A stretch of 54,171 bases of DNA from Desulfotignum sp. (GTDB taxonomy: Bacteria > Desulfobacterota > Desulfobacteria > Desulfobacterales > Desulfobacteraceae). A model generated the notes under the pieces. That model was not told the origin of the DNA. It was given only the letters and a program-made list of their open reading frames with translations, and did no database searches. A program made the translations under genes and the position numbers. Below are positions 16,525 to 25,081 of this stretch, in pieces. Within the stretch, counting starts at the first letter, position 1; every line of letters begins with the position of its first letter. Location of the stretch: assembly GCA_011389575.1 (NCBI GenBank), contig JAABUB010000013.1:1-54171 (forward strand), read 5' to 3'.

Positions 16525-17255
16525 AAGTGAAACAGATATTAAAACTTATATATCAACCCTATAAATGGATTGTGGTGGTCCCTTTCATGCTGGCCATCAC
16601 CGTGGTCCTGGGACTGGTGTGTATAGCCACAGGGGCGGTTTTCACCCAGGATGCCGCCAATGTGACAGCTGTTTTATGGTCCAGACTTTCCTGTGCCATC
16701 ATCCCGCTCCGCGTTGTTCTGACCGGAAAGAAAAATTTCACCCCCCAGAAGGCCTATGTGGTGGTGGCCAACCACCAGTCCATGGTGGATATCCCGGTGA
16801 TCCACGGATTCATTGGGCTGCACATCAAATGGGTCATGAAACAGGAACTGCGCAGCATTCCCATTTTCGGGACGGCCTGCCATTATCTGGGCTGTATTTT
16901 CATTGACCGTTCCCACCGGGATGCTGCCATCAGATCCATTCACAGGGCAAGAAACCAGCTGTCGCCCAGGGCATCGGCCCTTTTTTTTGCTGAAGGCACC
17001 AGAAGCCGGGATGGACAGGTGCGCCCTTTTAAAAAAGGGGCTTTTGTCTTTGCCAGAGAAACAGGTCTTCCCATTCTGCCGGTCACCATTAAAAATTCAT
17101 ACCAGCTTCTGCCTCCTGACTCTCTGGATCTTGTTCCGGGAAAAGTAGAGGTCATTGTGCACCGGCCCGTATATGTACTGGCAGATGATCCGGACCGGAT
17201 GGATGAGGTCATAGCATCTGTCCGGGCCACCATTGCCGGACCATTGCTGCAATAA
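16521..17255 (+). CDS. plsC: 1-acylglycerol-3-phosphate acyltransferase family protein
   Basis: This 244-residue PlsC-family enzyme would acylate lysophosphatidic acid to phosphatidic acid at the inner membrane. Motif I is NHQSMVD (His85, Asp90, the HX4D catalytic pair). Motif III is FAEGTRSRDGQ (156-166), and LPILPVTI follows as motif IV. One or two N-terminal hydrophobic segments anchor it. The GTG start at 16521 overlaps the previous stop by 4 bp, so it is translationally coupled to the ABC operon. This may link lipid supply and the transporter, but that is inference. A different acyl acceptor is possible. Confidence 0.88.
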   Translation: MKVKQILKLIYQPYKWIVVVPFMLAITVVLGLVCIATGAVFTQDAANVTAVLWSRLSCAIIPLRVVLTGKKNFTPQKAYVVVANHQSMVDIPVIHGFIGLHIKWVMKQELRSIPIFGTACHYLGCIFIDRSHRDAAIRSIHRARNQLSPRASALFFAEGTRSRDGQVRPFKKGAFVFARETGLPILPVTIKNSYQLLPPDSLDLVPGKVEVIVHRPVYVLADDPDRMDEVIASVRATIAGPLLQ

Positions 17256-17326
17256 CATCTGCCCGATATTTTTACGACACTCTCTTAAAACATAGCAGCG
17301 TCCTTCCTTTCCAGTACCTTGACCTT

Positions 17327-17348
17327 ACATCCACTTTCCACCACCTTT
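17327..17348 (-). promoter_or_regulatory. Candidate MraZ operator, inverted upstream block
   Basis: Read on the minus strand this is two GTGG units 10 bases apart (GGTGGTGGAAAGTGG core). It is the reverse complement of the block at 17456-17477 with one mismatch in 22. The MraZ recognition unit known from E. coli is TGGGN repeated every 10 bp. Confidence 0.55.
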
Positions 17349-17420
17349 CATTTTTTCTGTAAAATCAATTTGATAAACTTATTATTCCAGGAATTTTTTA
17401 ATTTTATTCTCACTTTTTTC

Positions 17421-17426
17421 TTGACT
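17421..17426 (+). promoter_or_regulatory. -35-like element of mraZ
   Basis: TTGACT lies 84 bp before the mraZ start and just upstream of the GTGG repeats. No good -10 was found at 16-18 bp spacing, so the promoter assignment is weak. Confidence 0.3.
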
Positions 17427-17449
17427 TATACCGCAGATTTCGCAAAAGT

Positions 17450-17477
17450 GTGTAAAAAGGTGGCGGAAAGTGGATGT
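17450..17477 (+). promoter_or_regulatory. Candidate MraZ operator, direct GTGG repeats
   Basis: GTGT (17450), GTGG (17460) and GTGG (17470) recur every 10 bp just before mraZ. This matches the spacing of the autoregulatory MraZ boxes of the dcw promoter in other bacteria. It is the right-hand arm of a long inverted repeat. Confidence 0.6.
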
Positions 17478-17504
17478 CACACCCAAAACAAAGGCAGTAA
17501 ATAC

Positions 17505-17945
17505 GTGTTTCGATCAAGCTCTTTTCATACAATCGACCCAAAAGGCAGATTAATCATTCCGGCAAGATTCCGGAACGTCTTAAAGGCTGATGATGAATAC
17601 GGGGCTGTGGTCTCCATCAAGGACGGATGTCTGTATGCTTTCACTTTCAGTGAATGGAAACAGCTGGAGAAAAAAATTCTGGCTGCCAAAAGTGCGGCCA
17701 TGGAAAAATTCAAACGCTTTTTTCTGGGAAATGCCTGTCCCCTGAAATGTGACAAGCAGGACCGGATTTTACTTCCCCAGAGCCTGCGTACCTATGCCGG
17801 CATTGAAAAAGACATTGTTCTGGTCGGGGTATTGGACCGGTTTGAAATATGGGCCCGGGAAAGATGGGACCAGGAAAACCTGAAAATGGAGCAGGAACTT
17901 GAACAAGCGGAAGTAAGAGAGGAAATTGCTTCCCTGGGGCTGTAA
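17505..17945 (+). CDS. mraZ: MraZ transcriptional regulator
   Basis: This 146-residue protein has two SpoVT/AbrB-like beta domains: DPKGRLIIPARFR near the N-terminus and CDKQDRILLPQSLR in the second half. It binds GTGG-type repeats and controls its own dcw operon. The start is GTG 17505 (FRSSSFHTIDPKGR), which matches where MraZ proteins begin. The open frame extends back to 17319 through AT-rich regulatory DNA and is not coding there. AAGGCAG precedes the GTG. rsmH starts 2 bp after its stop. Confidence 0.95.
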   Translation: MFRSSSFHTIDPKGRLIIPARFRNVLKADDEYGAVVSIKDGCLYAFTFSEWKQLEKKILAAKSAAMEKFKRFFLGNACPLKCDKQDRILLPQSLRTYAGIEKDIVLVGVLDRFEIWARERWDQENLKMEQELEQAEVREEIASLGL

Positions 17946-17947
17946 CC

Positions 17948-18886
17948 ATGGGATTTGAGCATACGTCTGTCATGCCTGTCGAGGTATTTGCGTATCAGAA
18001 TCTGAAACCAGGGGATGTTTGTGTGGACTGCACCCTGGGAGGTGCCGGCCATGCCGGAGCGACCATTGAAGCCATACTTCCCGGCGGCATTCTGGTAGGC
18101 ATTGACCAGGACCATGAGGCCATTGCCAATGCAAAAAAGGTGTTACATCGATTTGCCAAAAACATTGTACTGGTGCATGACAATTTCGCCCGCCTTTCAA
18201 ACATACTGCACCAGCATAATATCACCGGGGTTAATTCCATTGTCCTGGACCTGGGATTTTCACTGAACCAGATCACAAAAGCACGCCGGGGATTCAGTTT
18301 TAACCTGAATGAACCTTTGGATATGCGCATGGACATCAGAAACAACCTGACTGCTGAAACCATTGTCAACTCTTTTGGAGAAAAAGAGCTGGCAGACCTG
18401 TTCTTCAGGTTCGGTGAAGAAAAATTCTCCCGCAGGATTGCCCGGGCCATTGTCAGGAACAGACAGACTCACCCCATCGCAACCACACAGGACCTAACCC
18501 GCATCATTTGTGACACGGTCCCGAAAGGCCGGGCTGCTGCCCGAAAAATTCATCCTGCCACCCGGGTGTTTCAGGCCCTGCGCATTGCTGTCAACCAGGA
18601 ACTGGAAAACCTTGCCCTCTTCATGAAGCAGGTCCCGGATCTGCTGGTAAAAGGAGGCCGGCTCTGTGTGCTCTGCTTTCACTCCCTGGAGGACCGTATT
18701 GTAAAACAACATTTGAAAGCCTTTGAAACCCGTTGCACCTGTCCCAAAGAACTGCCCCGATGTGTTTGTAACACCACACCAACCATGAAAGCTATTGTCA
18801 AAAAGCCGCTGATACCGACTTTTCGGGAAATGGAAGCCAACCCCATGGCCAGAAGTGCAAAACTCAGGGTTGCTGAAAGGATATAA
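17948..18886 (+). CDS. rsmH: 16S rRNA (cytosine-N4)-methyltransferase RsmH
   Basis: This 312-residue protein methylates N4 of C1402 in 16S rRNA using S-adenosylmethionine. HTSVMPVEVF opens the protein, VDCTLGGAGHAGATIEA is the SAM-binding loop, and LDLGFSLNQIT and RVFQALRIAVNQELENL are diagnostic. The C-terminus ends NPMARSAKLRVAERI, as in the family. One slight variation is LGFSLNQI where many members have LGVSSPQL. It is the second gene of the dcw cluster. Confidence 0.96.
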   Translation: MGFEHTSVMPVEVFAYQNLKPGDVCVDCTLGGAGHAGATIEAILPGGILVGIDQDHEAIANAKKVLHRFAKNIVLVHDNFARLSNILHQHNITGVNSIVLDLGFSLNQITKARRGFSFNLNEPLDMRMDIRNNLTAETIVNSFGEKELADLFFRFGEEKFSRRIARAIVRNRQTHPIATTQDLTRIICDTVPKGRAAARKIHPATRVFQALRIAVNQELENLALFMKQVPDLLVKGGRLCVLCFHSLEDRIVKQHLKAFETRCTCPKELPRCVCNTTPTMKAIVKKPLIPTFREMEANPMARSAKLRVAERI

Positions 18887-18889
18887 GAG

Positions 18890-19195
18890 ATGAACCAGAA
18901 ACGCTCTGCCAGAAAACACGCCGGAACCGGGATAAAATGGCTGATACTCATATGTGTTTTGTTTGCAGAACTGCTGGTGCACACGTGGGTAAGGACCGAG
19001 AGCACCCAGACCATCCTGGATATATCTTCTGCCCAGTCCCGCTTGGCAGCGCTTTTGTCTTATCAAAAAGAACTGACCCTGGAACGGGACCGGCTCAGAT
19101 CCGATGACCGCATTATCCGCATTGCCGGATCACAACTTAACATGACAAGTGATGTATTCAACCAGACCATCTACCTTAAGAAAGAAAACCTGTAA
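18890..19195 (+). CDS. ftsL: FtsL-like division protein
   Basis: This 101-residue bitopic protein has a basic cytoplasmic start (NQKRSARKH), one membrane segment (WLILICVLFAELLVHTWV) and a periplasmic coiled coil (SAQSRLAALLSYQKELTLERDRLRS). FtsL sequences diverge strongly, so the call rests on topology and on its conserved place between rsmH and ftsI. Its end overlaps the ftsI start by 1 bp. Confidence 0.82.
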   Translation: MNQKRSARKHAGTGIKWLILICVLFAELLVHTWVRTESTQTILDISSAQSRLAALLSYQKELTLERDRLRSDDRIIRIAGSQLNMTSDVFNQTIYLKKENL

Positions 19196-20988
19196 TGGCT
19201 GATGATCGGCACATAAAAACGCGGGTGGTAGTGATCCAGGTATTTTTGGTGGGCACCCTGCTGCTGCTGGGGGCCAAATCCTTTGACATCCAGATTCTCA
19301 AGGCCGAAGTATATTCCCAGCGCGCGGAAAATGGATATTCCAGGCTTTTGACCATCAAAGGAGAAAGGGGACAGATTCTGGACCGGAACCTGAACAAACT
19401 GGGGAGCAGCCTGGATGCTATCACAATCATAGCTGATCCCCTGCGTATCGAAGCCCCTGTCAAAACCGCACGCATATTGTCCAAACTTCTCAAAACCGAC
19501 ACAAAAGAACTGGCACAAAAGTTTTCCACCGACAGAAGGTATGCCCTTTTGGCAGAAGCCATATCACCGGATATGGCCGAAGAAATCAAAAAATTGCACC
19601 TGCCCGGCATATATTTTAAAAAAAGCTTTAAACGCTTTTACCCCAACCGTGATCTGGCCGCCCAGGTTCTCGGATTCACCGGCAGAAACGATATCGGACG
19701 TGAAGGGCTCGAGTTCAAATACAATACCATTCTGGACGGCAAAGAGGTTGCCGTCTCAGTCAGAAAAGACGGTACAGGCCGGTTGCTGGACATTGATCAA
19801 AAAAAACAAGCTGAACTGCGGGGCAATACACTGGTACTTACCCTGGACAAAAAAATCCAGTTTCTGTCTGAAAAAACCCTGGAACAAACAATTAAACAAC
19901 ACCAGGCAAAATCCGGCCTGGCCCTGGTCATGCGACCGGCCACAGGAGAGATTTTGGCGATTGCCCATTATCCCCGATTCAACCCCAACAACTACCAGGA
20001 GTTCCACCAGAGCCTTTTCAGGAACCGGGCTGTTACAGATGCGTTCGAGCCGGGATCCACAATGAAAGTATTTACAGCGGCAGCTGCCCTGGACAAAGGA
20101 TTTACCCCCACATCCATCTTTTTTTGTGAAAACGGCAAATACCGTATCGGCAGGTATGTAGTCAACGACACCCATCCCCATGACTGGCTTTCCATTAACC
20201 AGATAATCACCTATTCCAGCAATATCGGGGCTGTCAAAATATCTGAAACCATCGGCAGACAGACCCTGCATAATTGTCTTACCCGATTCGGGTTCGGCAG
20301 CAGAACCCAGGTGGAATGCCCCGGGGAAACCACCGGCACACTCACGCCGCCGAGCCGCTGGTCTGATATCGATGCCGGGGCCATCTCCTTTGGCCAGGGG
20401 ATTTCCGTTTCCGCCATTCAGCTCATTTCCGCCATCAGCGCCATTGCCAACAACGGGCAGCTCATGAAACCCATGCTGGTCAAAAAAATAGTTTCCAATA
20501 CCGGGAAAGATATCCAGGTCTTTTTTCCCACCCTGGTGCACCAGGTTATATCCCCCGGGACTGCATCCCAGATCAAGCACATGATGCGCCTGGCTGTCCA
20601 GGAAAAAGGCACCGGCACCAAAGCAGATTTAAACGGATATGCTGTATGCGGCAAAACCGGCACTGCCCAGAAAGTGGAAGCCGGTCAAAAACAGTATGCC
20701 AAAAACAAATATATGTCGGTTTTTGCCGGGTTTGCACCAAAAAAAAATCCCCAGCTGGCAATTCTGGTGGTGGTGGATGAACCCCGAAAAAAATATTACG
20801 GGGGAGATGTGGCCGCCCCTGCCTTTAAAACCATCATGGCCCGGTCCTGTAATTATCTGAACATTCCCCCTGTCACCGCAAGCCTGGTGGCAGCGGCGCC
20901 ACCCAAAATGGCAACCGGCTTCCAAAAGGCAGCAGCACATGATCCTGACACAAAAAAACCACCCTTTTCCCCGGGAGATGCATTGTGA
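19195..20988 (+). CDS. ftsI: Penicillin-binding protein 3 / FtsI, septal transpeptidase
   Basis: This 597-residue class B PBP crosslinks septal peptidoglycan with FtsW. An N-terminal membrane anchor (VVVIQVFLVGTLLLLGA) precedes the dimerisation domain, which includes the RGQILDRN motif. The transpeptidase motifs are all present: Ser288-x-x-Lys291 in EPGSTMK, Ser341-Ser-Asn343, and KTGTAQ at 487-492. There is no PASTA domain. A Pro/Ala-rich tail ends the protein. The end overlaps the GTG start of murEF by 4 bp. Confidence 0.95.
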   Translation: MADDRHIKTRVVVIQVFLVGTLLLLGAKSFDIQILKAEVYSQRAENGYSRLLTIKGERGQILDRNLNKLGSSLDAITIIADPLRIEAPVKTARILSKLLKTDTKELAQKFSTDRRYALLAEAISPDMAEEIKKLHLPGIYFKKSFKRFYPNRDLAAQVLGFTGRNDIGREGLEFKYNTILDGKEVAVSVRKDGTGRLLDIDQKKQAELRGNTLVLTLDKKIQFLSEKTLEQTIKQHQAKSGLALVMRPATGEILAIAHYPRFNPNNYQEFHQSLFRNRAVTDAFEPGSTMKVFTAAAALDKGFTPTSIFFCENGKYRIGRYVVNDTHPHDWLSINQIITYSSNIGAVKISETIGRQTLHNCLTRFGFGSRTQVECPGETTGTLTPPSRWSDIDAGAISFGQGISVSAIQLISAISAIANNGQLMKPMLVKKIVSNTGKDIQVFFPTLVHQVISPGTASQIKHMMRLAVQEKGTGTKADLNGYAVCGKTGTAQKVEAGQKQYAKNKYMSVFAGFAPKKNPQLAILVVVDEPRKKYYGGDVAAPAFKTIMARSCNYLNIPPVTASLVAAAPPKMATGFQKAAAHDPDTKKPPFSPGDAL

Positions 20989-23900
20989 AGCTATCTTTTT
21001 TGCTCAAGAACATTGCCCGGGACCGGATACCGCATCAATCTGATATGGATATTTCAGGCATCCAGACCAGGGCCCAGGACATTTTGCCCGGACAACTGTT
21101 TCTGGCAATCAAGGGACATGCTGCAGACGGGCATGATTACATGGAAAAAGCCTTTGCCTGCGGTGCTGCTGCAGTGATTGCCCAGAAAAATCCCGGAAAC
21201 CTGGGCCGGGTCATTCTGGTGCCGGATTCCCGAAAGGCGGCAGCTGCCATAGCGGCCCGATTTTACAACGAACCTTCCCGGGACATGATACTGGTGGGTA
21301 TCACCGGGACCAACGGCAAAACCACCACCTCCTATGTGCTGGAAAGTATCTTTCTGGCTGCCGGATACAATTGCGGGGTCATAGGTACCATCAATATCCG
21401 GTACAACGGCAGAATTCTGGACAACCCCATTACCACACCTGATGCCATTGTACTGCAGAGTACCCTTTTTCAAATGAAACAGGCAGGGGTGACCCACGTC
21501 ATCATGGAGGTTTCCTCTCACGGACTGGACCAGTTCCGGGTGGACAGCTGTCATTTTGATGCAGGAATCTTTACCAACCTGAGCCAGGACCATCTGGATT
21601 ACCATTCGGACATGGAAACCTATTTTTTGTGCAAAAAACGGTTTTTTACAGAATTTTTAGGACTCTCAGGCAAAAATATTTCTGCTCCGGCTGTCATCAA
21701 TGTGGATGATACATGGGGACGGAAACTGGCTGACAGTCTGGATTATCCGGTCATCCGGGTAAGCTGCAAAAAAAAGGCAGATGTTACAGCCAAAGATATC
21801 ATTGACACCATCCAGGGAATCTGCGGCCGCATCTGTCTGAAAAATGATGGATTTTCCTTTGCCTCCGCCCTTACAGGGTTTTTCAATCTGGAAAACATCC
21901 TGTGTGCAGCCGGCGCAGCTTCTGGCCTGGGTGTTTCCCCCCGGCACATCCAGAAGGGAATTGACGTCTGCAAAGGGGTACCGGGCCGTCTGGAAAAGGT
22001 CGGTACCGCCATAAACCGGTATCTGTTCGTGGATTATGCCCACACCCCGGATGCCCTGGAATCCACCCTCAAAACCCTGAAGCAGCGGGCCCCCAAGCGG
22101 CTGATAACCGTATTCGGATGCGGTGGGGACAGGGACCGGTCCAAACGCCCCCTCATGGGAAAGATTGCCTGCCAATACAGTGATGTGGCCATTGTAACCT
22201 CAGACAATCCCAGAACCGAAAACCCGGAGCAGATTGTGGCAGATATCATGAAAGGGATCACAGCCGCCCCCCTTCCCGGCGCAGTATACAATGATCCCTG
22301 TGCAGCGATTGAAACACCTGCCAGCGGCGTTATCCAACAGGTAGACCGCAAAAAGGCCCTGCACACCGCTGTGATGATATCCCGGCCCGATGACATCATT
22401 CTGGCTGCGGGCAAAGGACATGAAACTTACCAGATAACCAACAGCGGCACTATTCATTTTGATGACAAAGAACAATTACAGGACGCGTGCAAAGCATTTG
22501 CCGACAGGTTCTCACCCATTGCCTGGGACCGCGCAGACCTGGAAGCTGCTCTTGGCTGCTTTCCGGTTATAGACACCCTGGATGCAGACACCGCTTTTGC
22601 AGGCATCAGCACTGATTCCCGGACCATTCAGACCAATGAGGTCTTTGTGGCCCTGGCAGGGGAAAATTTTGACGGCCATGATTATATACCGGATCTTGTA
22701 AACAAAAGCATCCAGGCATTTGTAGCCCGAACCGGGACATATCAGACCCTGGGGGACAGGATATGGGATCAGGCAAAAAAAACCGGAATCTTGCTGTTTG
22801 AAACCCGGGATACCCTGGCTGCATTCGGAAAGCTCGGTCGATTCCAGCGGCTGCGCTCAGGGGTGAAGGTGGTGGCCATCACAGGATCCAACGGCAAAAC
22901 CACCACAAGAAAAATGGCCCGGAATATTTTTGAAACCACTTTTGACACCCTGGCCACCCAGAAAAACTTCAACAATGAAATCGGGGTGCCTGCAACCCTT
23001 TTATCCCTTTCTCGTGCCCACCAATGGGCAGTGGTGGAAATGGGCATGAACCAGGCAGGAGAAATGAAACGGCTGTCCGCCATTGCCTGCCCGGACATTG
23101 CCGTGGTCACCAATACATCCGGTGCCCATTTGGAAGGGTTGAAAACCCCTGACAATGTGGCCATTGCCAAAGCCCAGATATACGACCATGCACAAAAAAA
23201 CAGCACTGCCATATTTTTTGGCGATGACCCCAGGGCACATATTCTGAAAACAGGGGCAAAAAACAATCCGGATATCACACAGATCCTCTCTTTTGGATCC
23301 TGTGAAACAGCCGATGTTTCTGCCACAAATATCCAGGTTTCTGAAAACCGGATCGGGTTTACGGCAAAAATCGATAATACCTCAGCCCGGTTTCATATCA
23401 ACTCCCCGGCAAGGTTCATGGTCAACAATGCCCTGGCTGCCCTGGCTGCCGCATCAGCAGCCGGCATCGCCATTTGTGACATGCAGACCGGTCTGGCTGC
23501 CTTTGCCCCGGCAGCCGGCAGAATGGCTATCCGCTGCCTTGCCAACGGCACAAAGCTTATTGATGACACCTATAATGCCAATCCGGCCTCTGTGACCCAG
23601 GCCCTGAAAACGCTGTCAGCACAGGCTGCCGCCGTAAGTCAGGACCGAAAGTGCCGGACCATTGCCATACTCGGGGATATGCTGGAGCTGGGAGAGGCAT
23701 CTGCATCCCTTCACTATGCCATGGGCAAAACAGCGGCACAACTGGACATCACCCAACTGTATCTGTATGGCCCCCACAGCAGCCATACCTGGCAAGGGGC
23801 CGTGGATAGCGGCATGGCCCGGAACCGGATATTTTCCGGCACCAAACAGGAAATTGCTCACCATGCTCTGGCCCATGCAGACCAAAACGACTGGGTTCTG

Positions 23901-23993
23901 GTCAAAGGGTCCAGGGGCATGGCCATGGAAACCATTATCCAGCAATGGGAGAGTCAGATGACTTCTGTATCCCAAAAAGATGAAAAGGCATAG
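20985..23993 (+). CDS. murE-murF: MurE-MurF fusion: two successive peptidoglycan stem-peptide ligases
   Basis: One uninterrupted 1002-residue frame joins two Mur ligases that act one after the other. Residues 1 to about 510 are MurE, which adds the third amino acid to UDP-MurNAc-L-Ala-D-Glu: P-loop GTNGKTTT at 108-115 and DNPRTENP at 407-414, the motif for meso-diaminopimelate specificity. Residues about 512-1002 are MurF, which adds D-Ala-D-Ala: STDSRTIQTNEVFVAL, P-loop GSNGKTTT at 634-641, NNEIGVPATLL and DDTYNANPASV. There is almost no linker. The GTG start overlaps the ftsI stop. MurE-MurF fusions are known in a few bacteria, such as Bordetella. Both active sites look intact. Confidence 0.95.
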   Translation: MKLSFLLKNIARDRIPHQSDMDISGIQTRAQDILPGQLFLAIKGHAADGHDYMEKAFACGAAAVIAQKNPGNLGRVILVPDSRKAAAAIAARFYNEPSRDMILVGITGTNGKTTTSYVLESIFLAAGYNCGVIGTINIRYNGRILDNPITTPDAIVLQSTLFQMKQAGVTHVIMEVSSHGLDQFRVDSCHFDAGIFTNLSQDHLDYHSDMETYFLCKKRFFTEFLGLSGKNISAPAVINVDDTWGRKLADSLDYPVIRVSCKKKADVTAKDIIDTIQGICGRICLKNDGFSFASALTGFFNLENILCAAGAASGLGVSPRHIQKGIDVCKGVPGRLEKVGTAINRYLFVDYAHTPDALESTLKTLKQRAPKRLITVFGCGGDRDRSKRPLMGKIACQYSDVAIVTSDNPRTENPEQIVADIMKGITAAPLPGAVYNDPCAAIETPASGVIQQVDRKKALHTAVMISRPDDIILAAGKGHETYQITNSGTIHFDDKEQLQDACKAFADRFSPIAWDRADLEAALGCFPVIDTLDADTAFAGISTDSRTIQTNEVFVALAGENFDGHDYIPDLVNKSIQAFVARTGTYQTLGDRIWDQAKKTGILLFETRDTLAAFGKLGRFQRLRSGVKVVAITGSNGKTTTRKMARNIFETTFDTLATQKNFNNEIGVPATLLSLSRAHQWAVVEMGMNQAGEMKRLSAIACPDIAVVTNTSGAHLEGLKTPDNVAIAKAQIYDHAQKNSTAIFFGDDPRAHILKTGAKNNPDITQILSFGSCETADVSATNIQVSENRIGFTAKIDNTSARFHINSPARFMVNNALAALAAASAAGIAICDMQTGLAAFAPAAGRMAIRCLANGTKLIDDTYNANPASVTQALKTLSAQAAAVSQDRKCRTIAILGDMLELGEASASLHYAMGKTAAQLDITQLYLYGPHSSHTWQGAVDSGMARNRIFSGTKQEIAHHALAHADQNDWVLVKGSRGMAMETIIQQWESQMTSVSQKDEKA

Positions 23994-23996
23994 CCC

Positions 23997-25076
23997 ATGC
24001 TTTACGAATTCTTATACCCGTTGCATGACCAGTTCACCTTTTTGAACATTTTCCGGTATATCACCTTCAGGACCATTTACGGAGGATTGACCGCATTTGT
24101 GATCTGTTTTGTTCTGGGCCCCTTTGTGATCAGAAAACTGTCTGCCATGCAGATCGGTCAGGTCATCCAGACCGACGGTCCACAGACCCATCTGGGAAAG
24201 CAGGGCACTCCCACCATGGGCGGAATTTTAATTTTGTTTTCAGTGTTCATGGCAACAGTACTCTGGGGCAGTCTGTCCAATCACTATGTGGCCATCTTGT
24301 TGCTCACCATTCTCCTTTTCGGAGCCATCGGATTTGTAGATGATTACCTCATGCAGGTCAAAAAAAGAAACATGGGGTTCACTGCAAAAGGAAAATTTTC
24401 CATACAGGTAGCCTGCGGCCTGGTGATCAGTCTGCTCATCTTTCTGAGTCCGGATTTTGACACCACTTTGACCATACCGTTTTTCAAAGATTTTTCCCCG
24501 GATCTGGGTATCTGGTACATCCCTTTTGCCTGCCTTGTTATCGTGGGCACATCCAATGCCGTGAACCTCACCGACGGCCTGGACGGGCTGGCCATCGGTC
24601 CTTATATCGTGGCATCTGTCACCTATATGTTTTTTGCGTATGTGGCCGGTCATACCCAGTTTGCCCAGTATCTGCATGTGCGCCATATCATGTCGGCAGG
24701 GGAGCTTTCAGTGGTCTGCGGCATACTGGCAGGAGCAGGCCTGGGATTCTTATGGTTCAATGCCCACCCTGCCCAGATATTCATGGGGGATTCCGGATCC
24801 ATCCCTTTAGGGGCCATTCTGGGTACCATTGCCGTGGTGGTCAAACAGGAGATTCTGCTGCTTATTGTGGGGGGACTGTTTGTCATAGAGGCATTATCGG
24901 TGATCATCCAGGTGGGGTATTTTAAAATTTCCAAGGGAAAACGCATCTTCAGAATGGCGCCCCTGCACCACCATTTTGAACTCAAAGGCTGGCACGAATC
25001 CAAGGTGATCGTCAGGTTCTGGATCATTTCCATTACTCTGGCCCTCATTTCACTGGGTACATTAAAAATAAGGTAA
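23997..25076 (+). CDS. mraY: Phospho-MurNAc-pentapeptide transferase MraY
   Basis: This 359-residue, roughly ten-helix membrane enzyme transfers phospho-MurNAc-pentapeptide to undecaprenyl phosphate to form lipid I. GTPTMGGIL, the Asp pair in FVDDYL, NAVNLTDGLDGLA and the FMGDSGS loop are the catalytic blocks, and MAPLHHHFELKGW is the HHH signature near the C-terminus. The ATG follows AAAAGGCATAGCCC. murD follows after 5 bp. Confidence 0.97.
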   Translation: MLYEFLYPLHDQFTFLNIFRYITFRTIYGGLTAFVICFVLGPFVIRKLSAMQIGQVIQTDGPQTHLGKQGTPTMGGILILFSVFMATVLWGSLSNHYVAILLLTILLFGAIGFVDDYLMQVKKRNMGFTAKGKFSIQVACGLVISLLIFLSPDFDTTLTIPFFKDFSPDLGIWYIPFACLVIVGTSNAVNLTDGLDGLAIGPYIVASVTYMFFAYVAGHTQFAQYLHVRHIMSAGELSVVCGILAGAGLGFLWFNAHPAQIFMGDSGSIPLGAILGTIAVVVKQEILLLIVGGLFVIEALSVIIQVGYFKISKGKRIFRMAPLHHHFELKGWHESKVIVRFWIISITLALISLGTLKIR

Positions 25077-25081
25077 AATAC

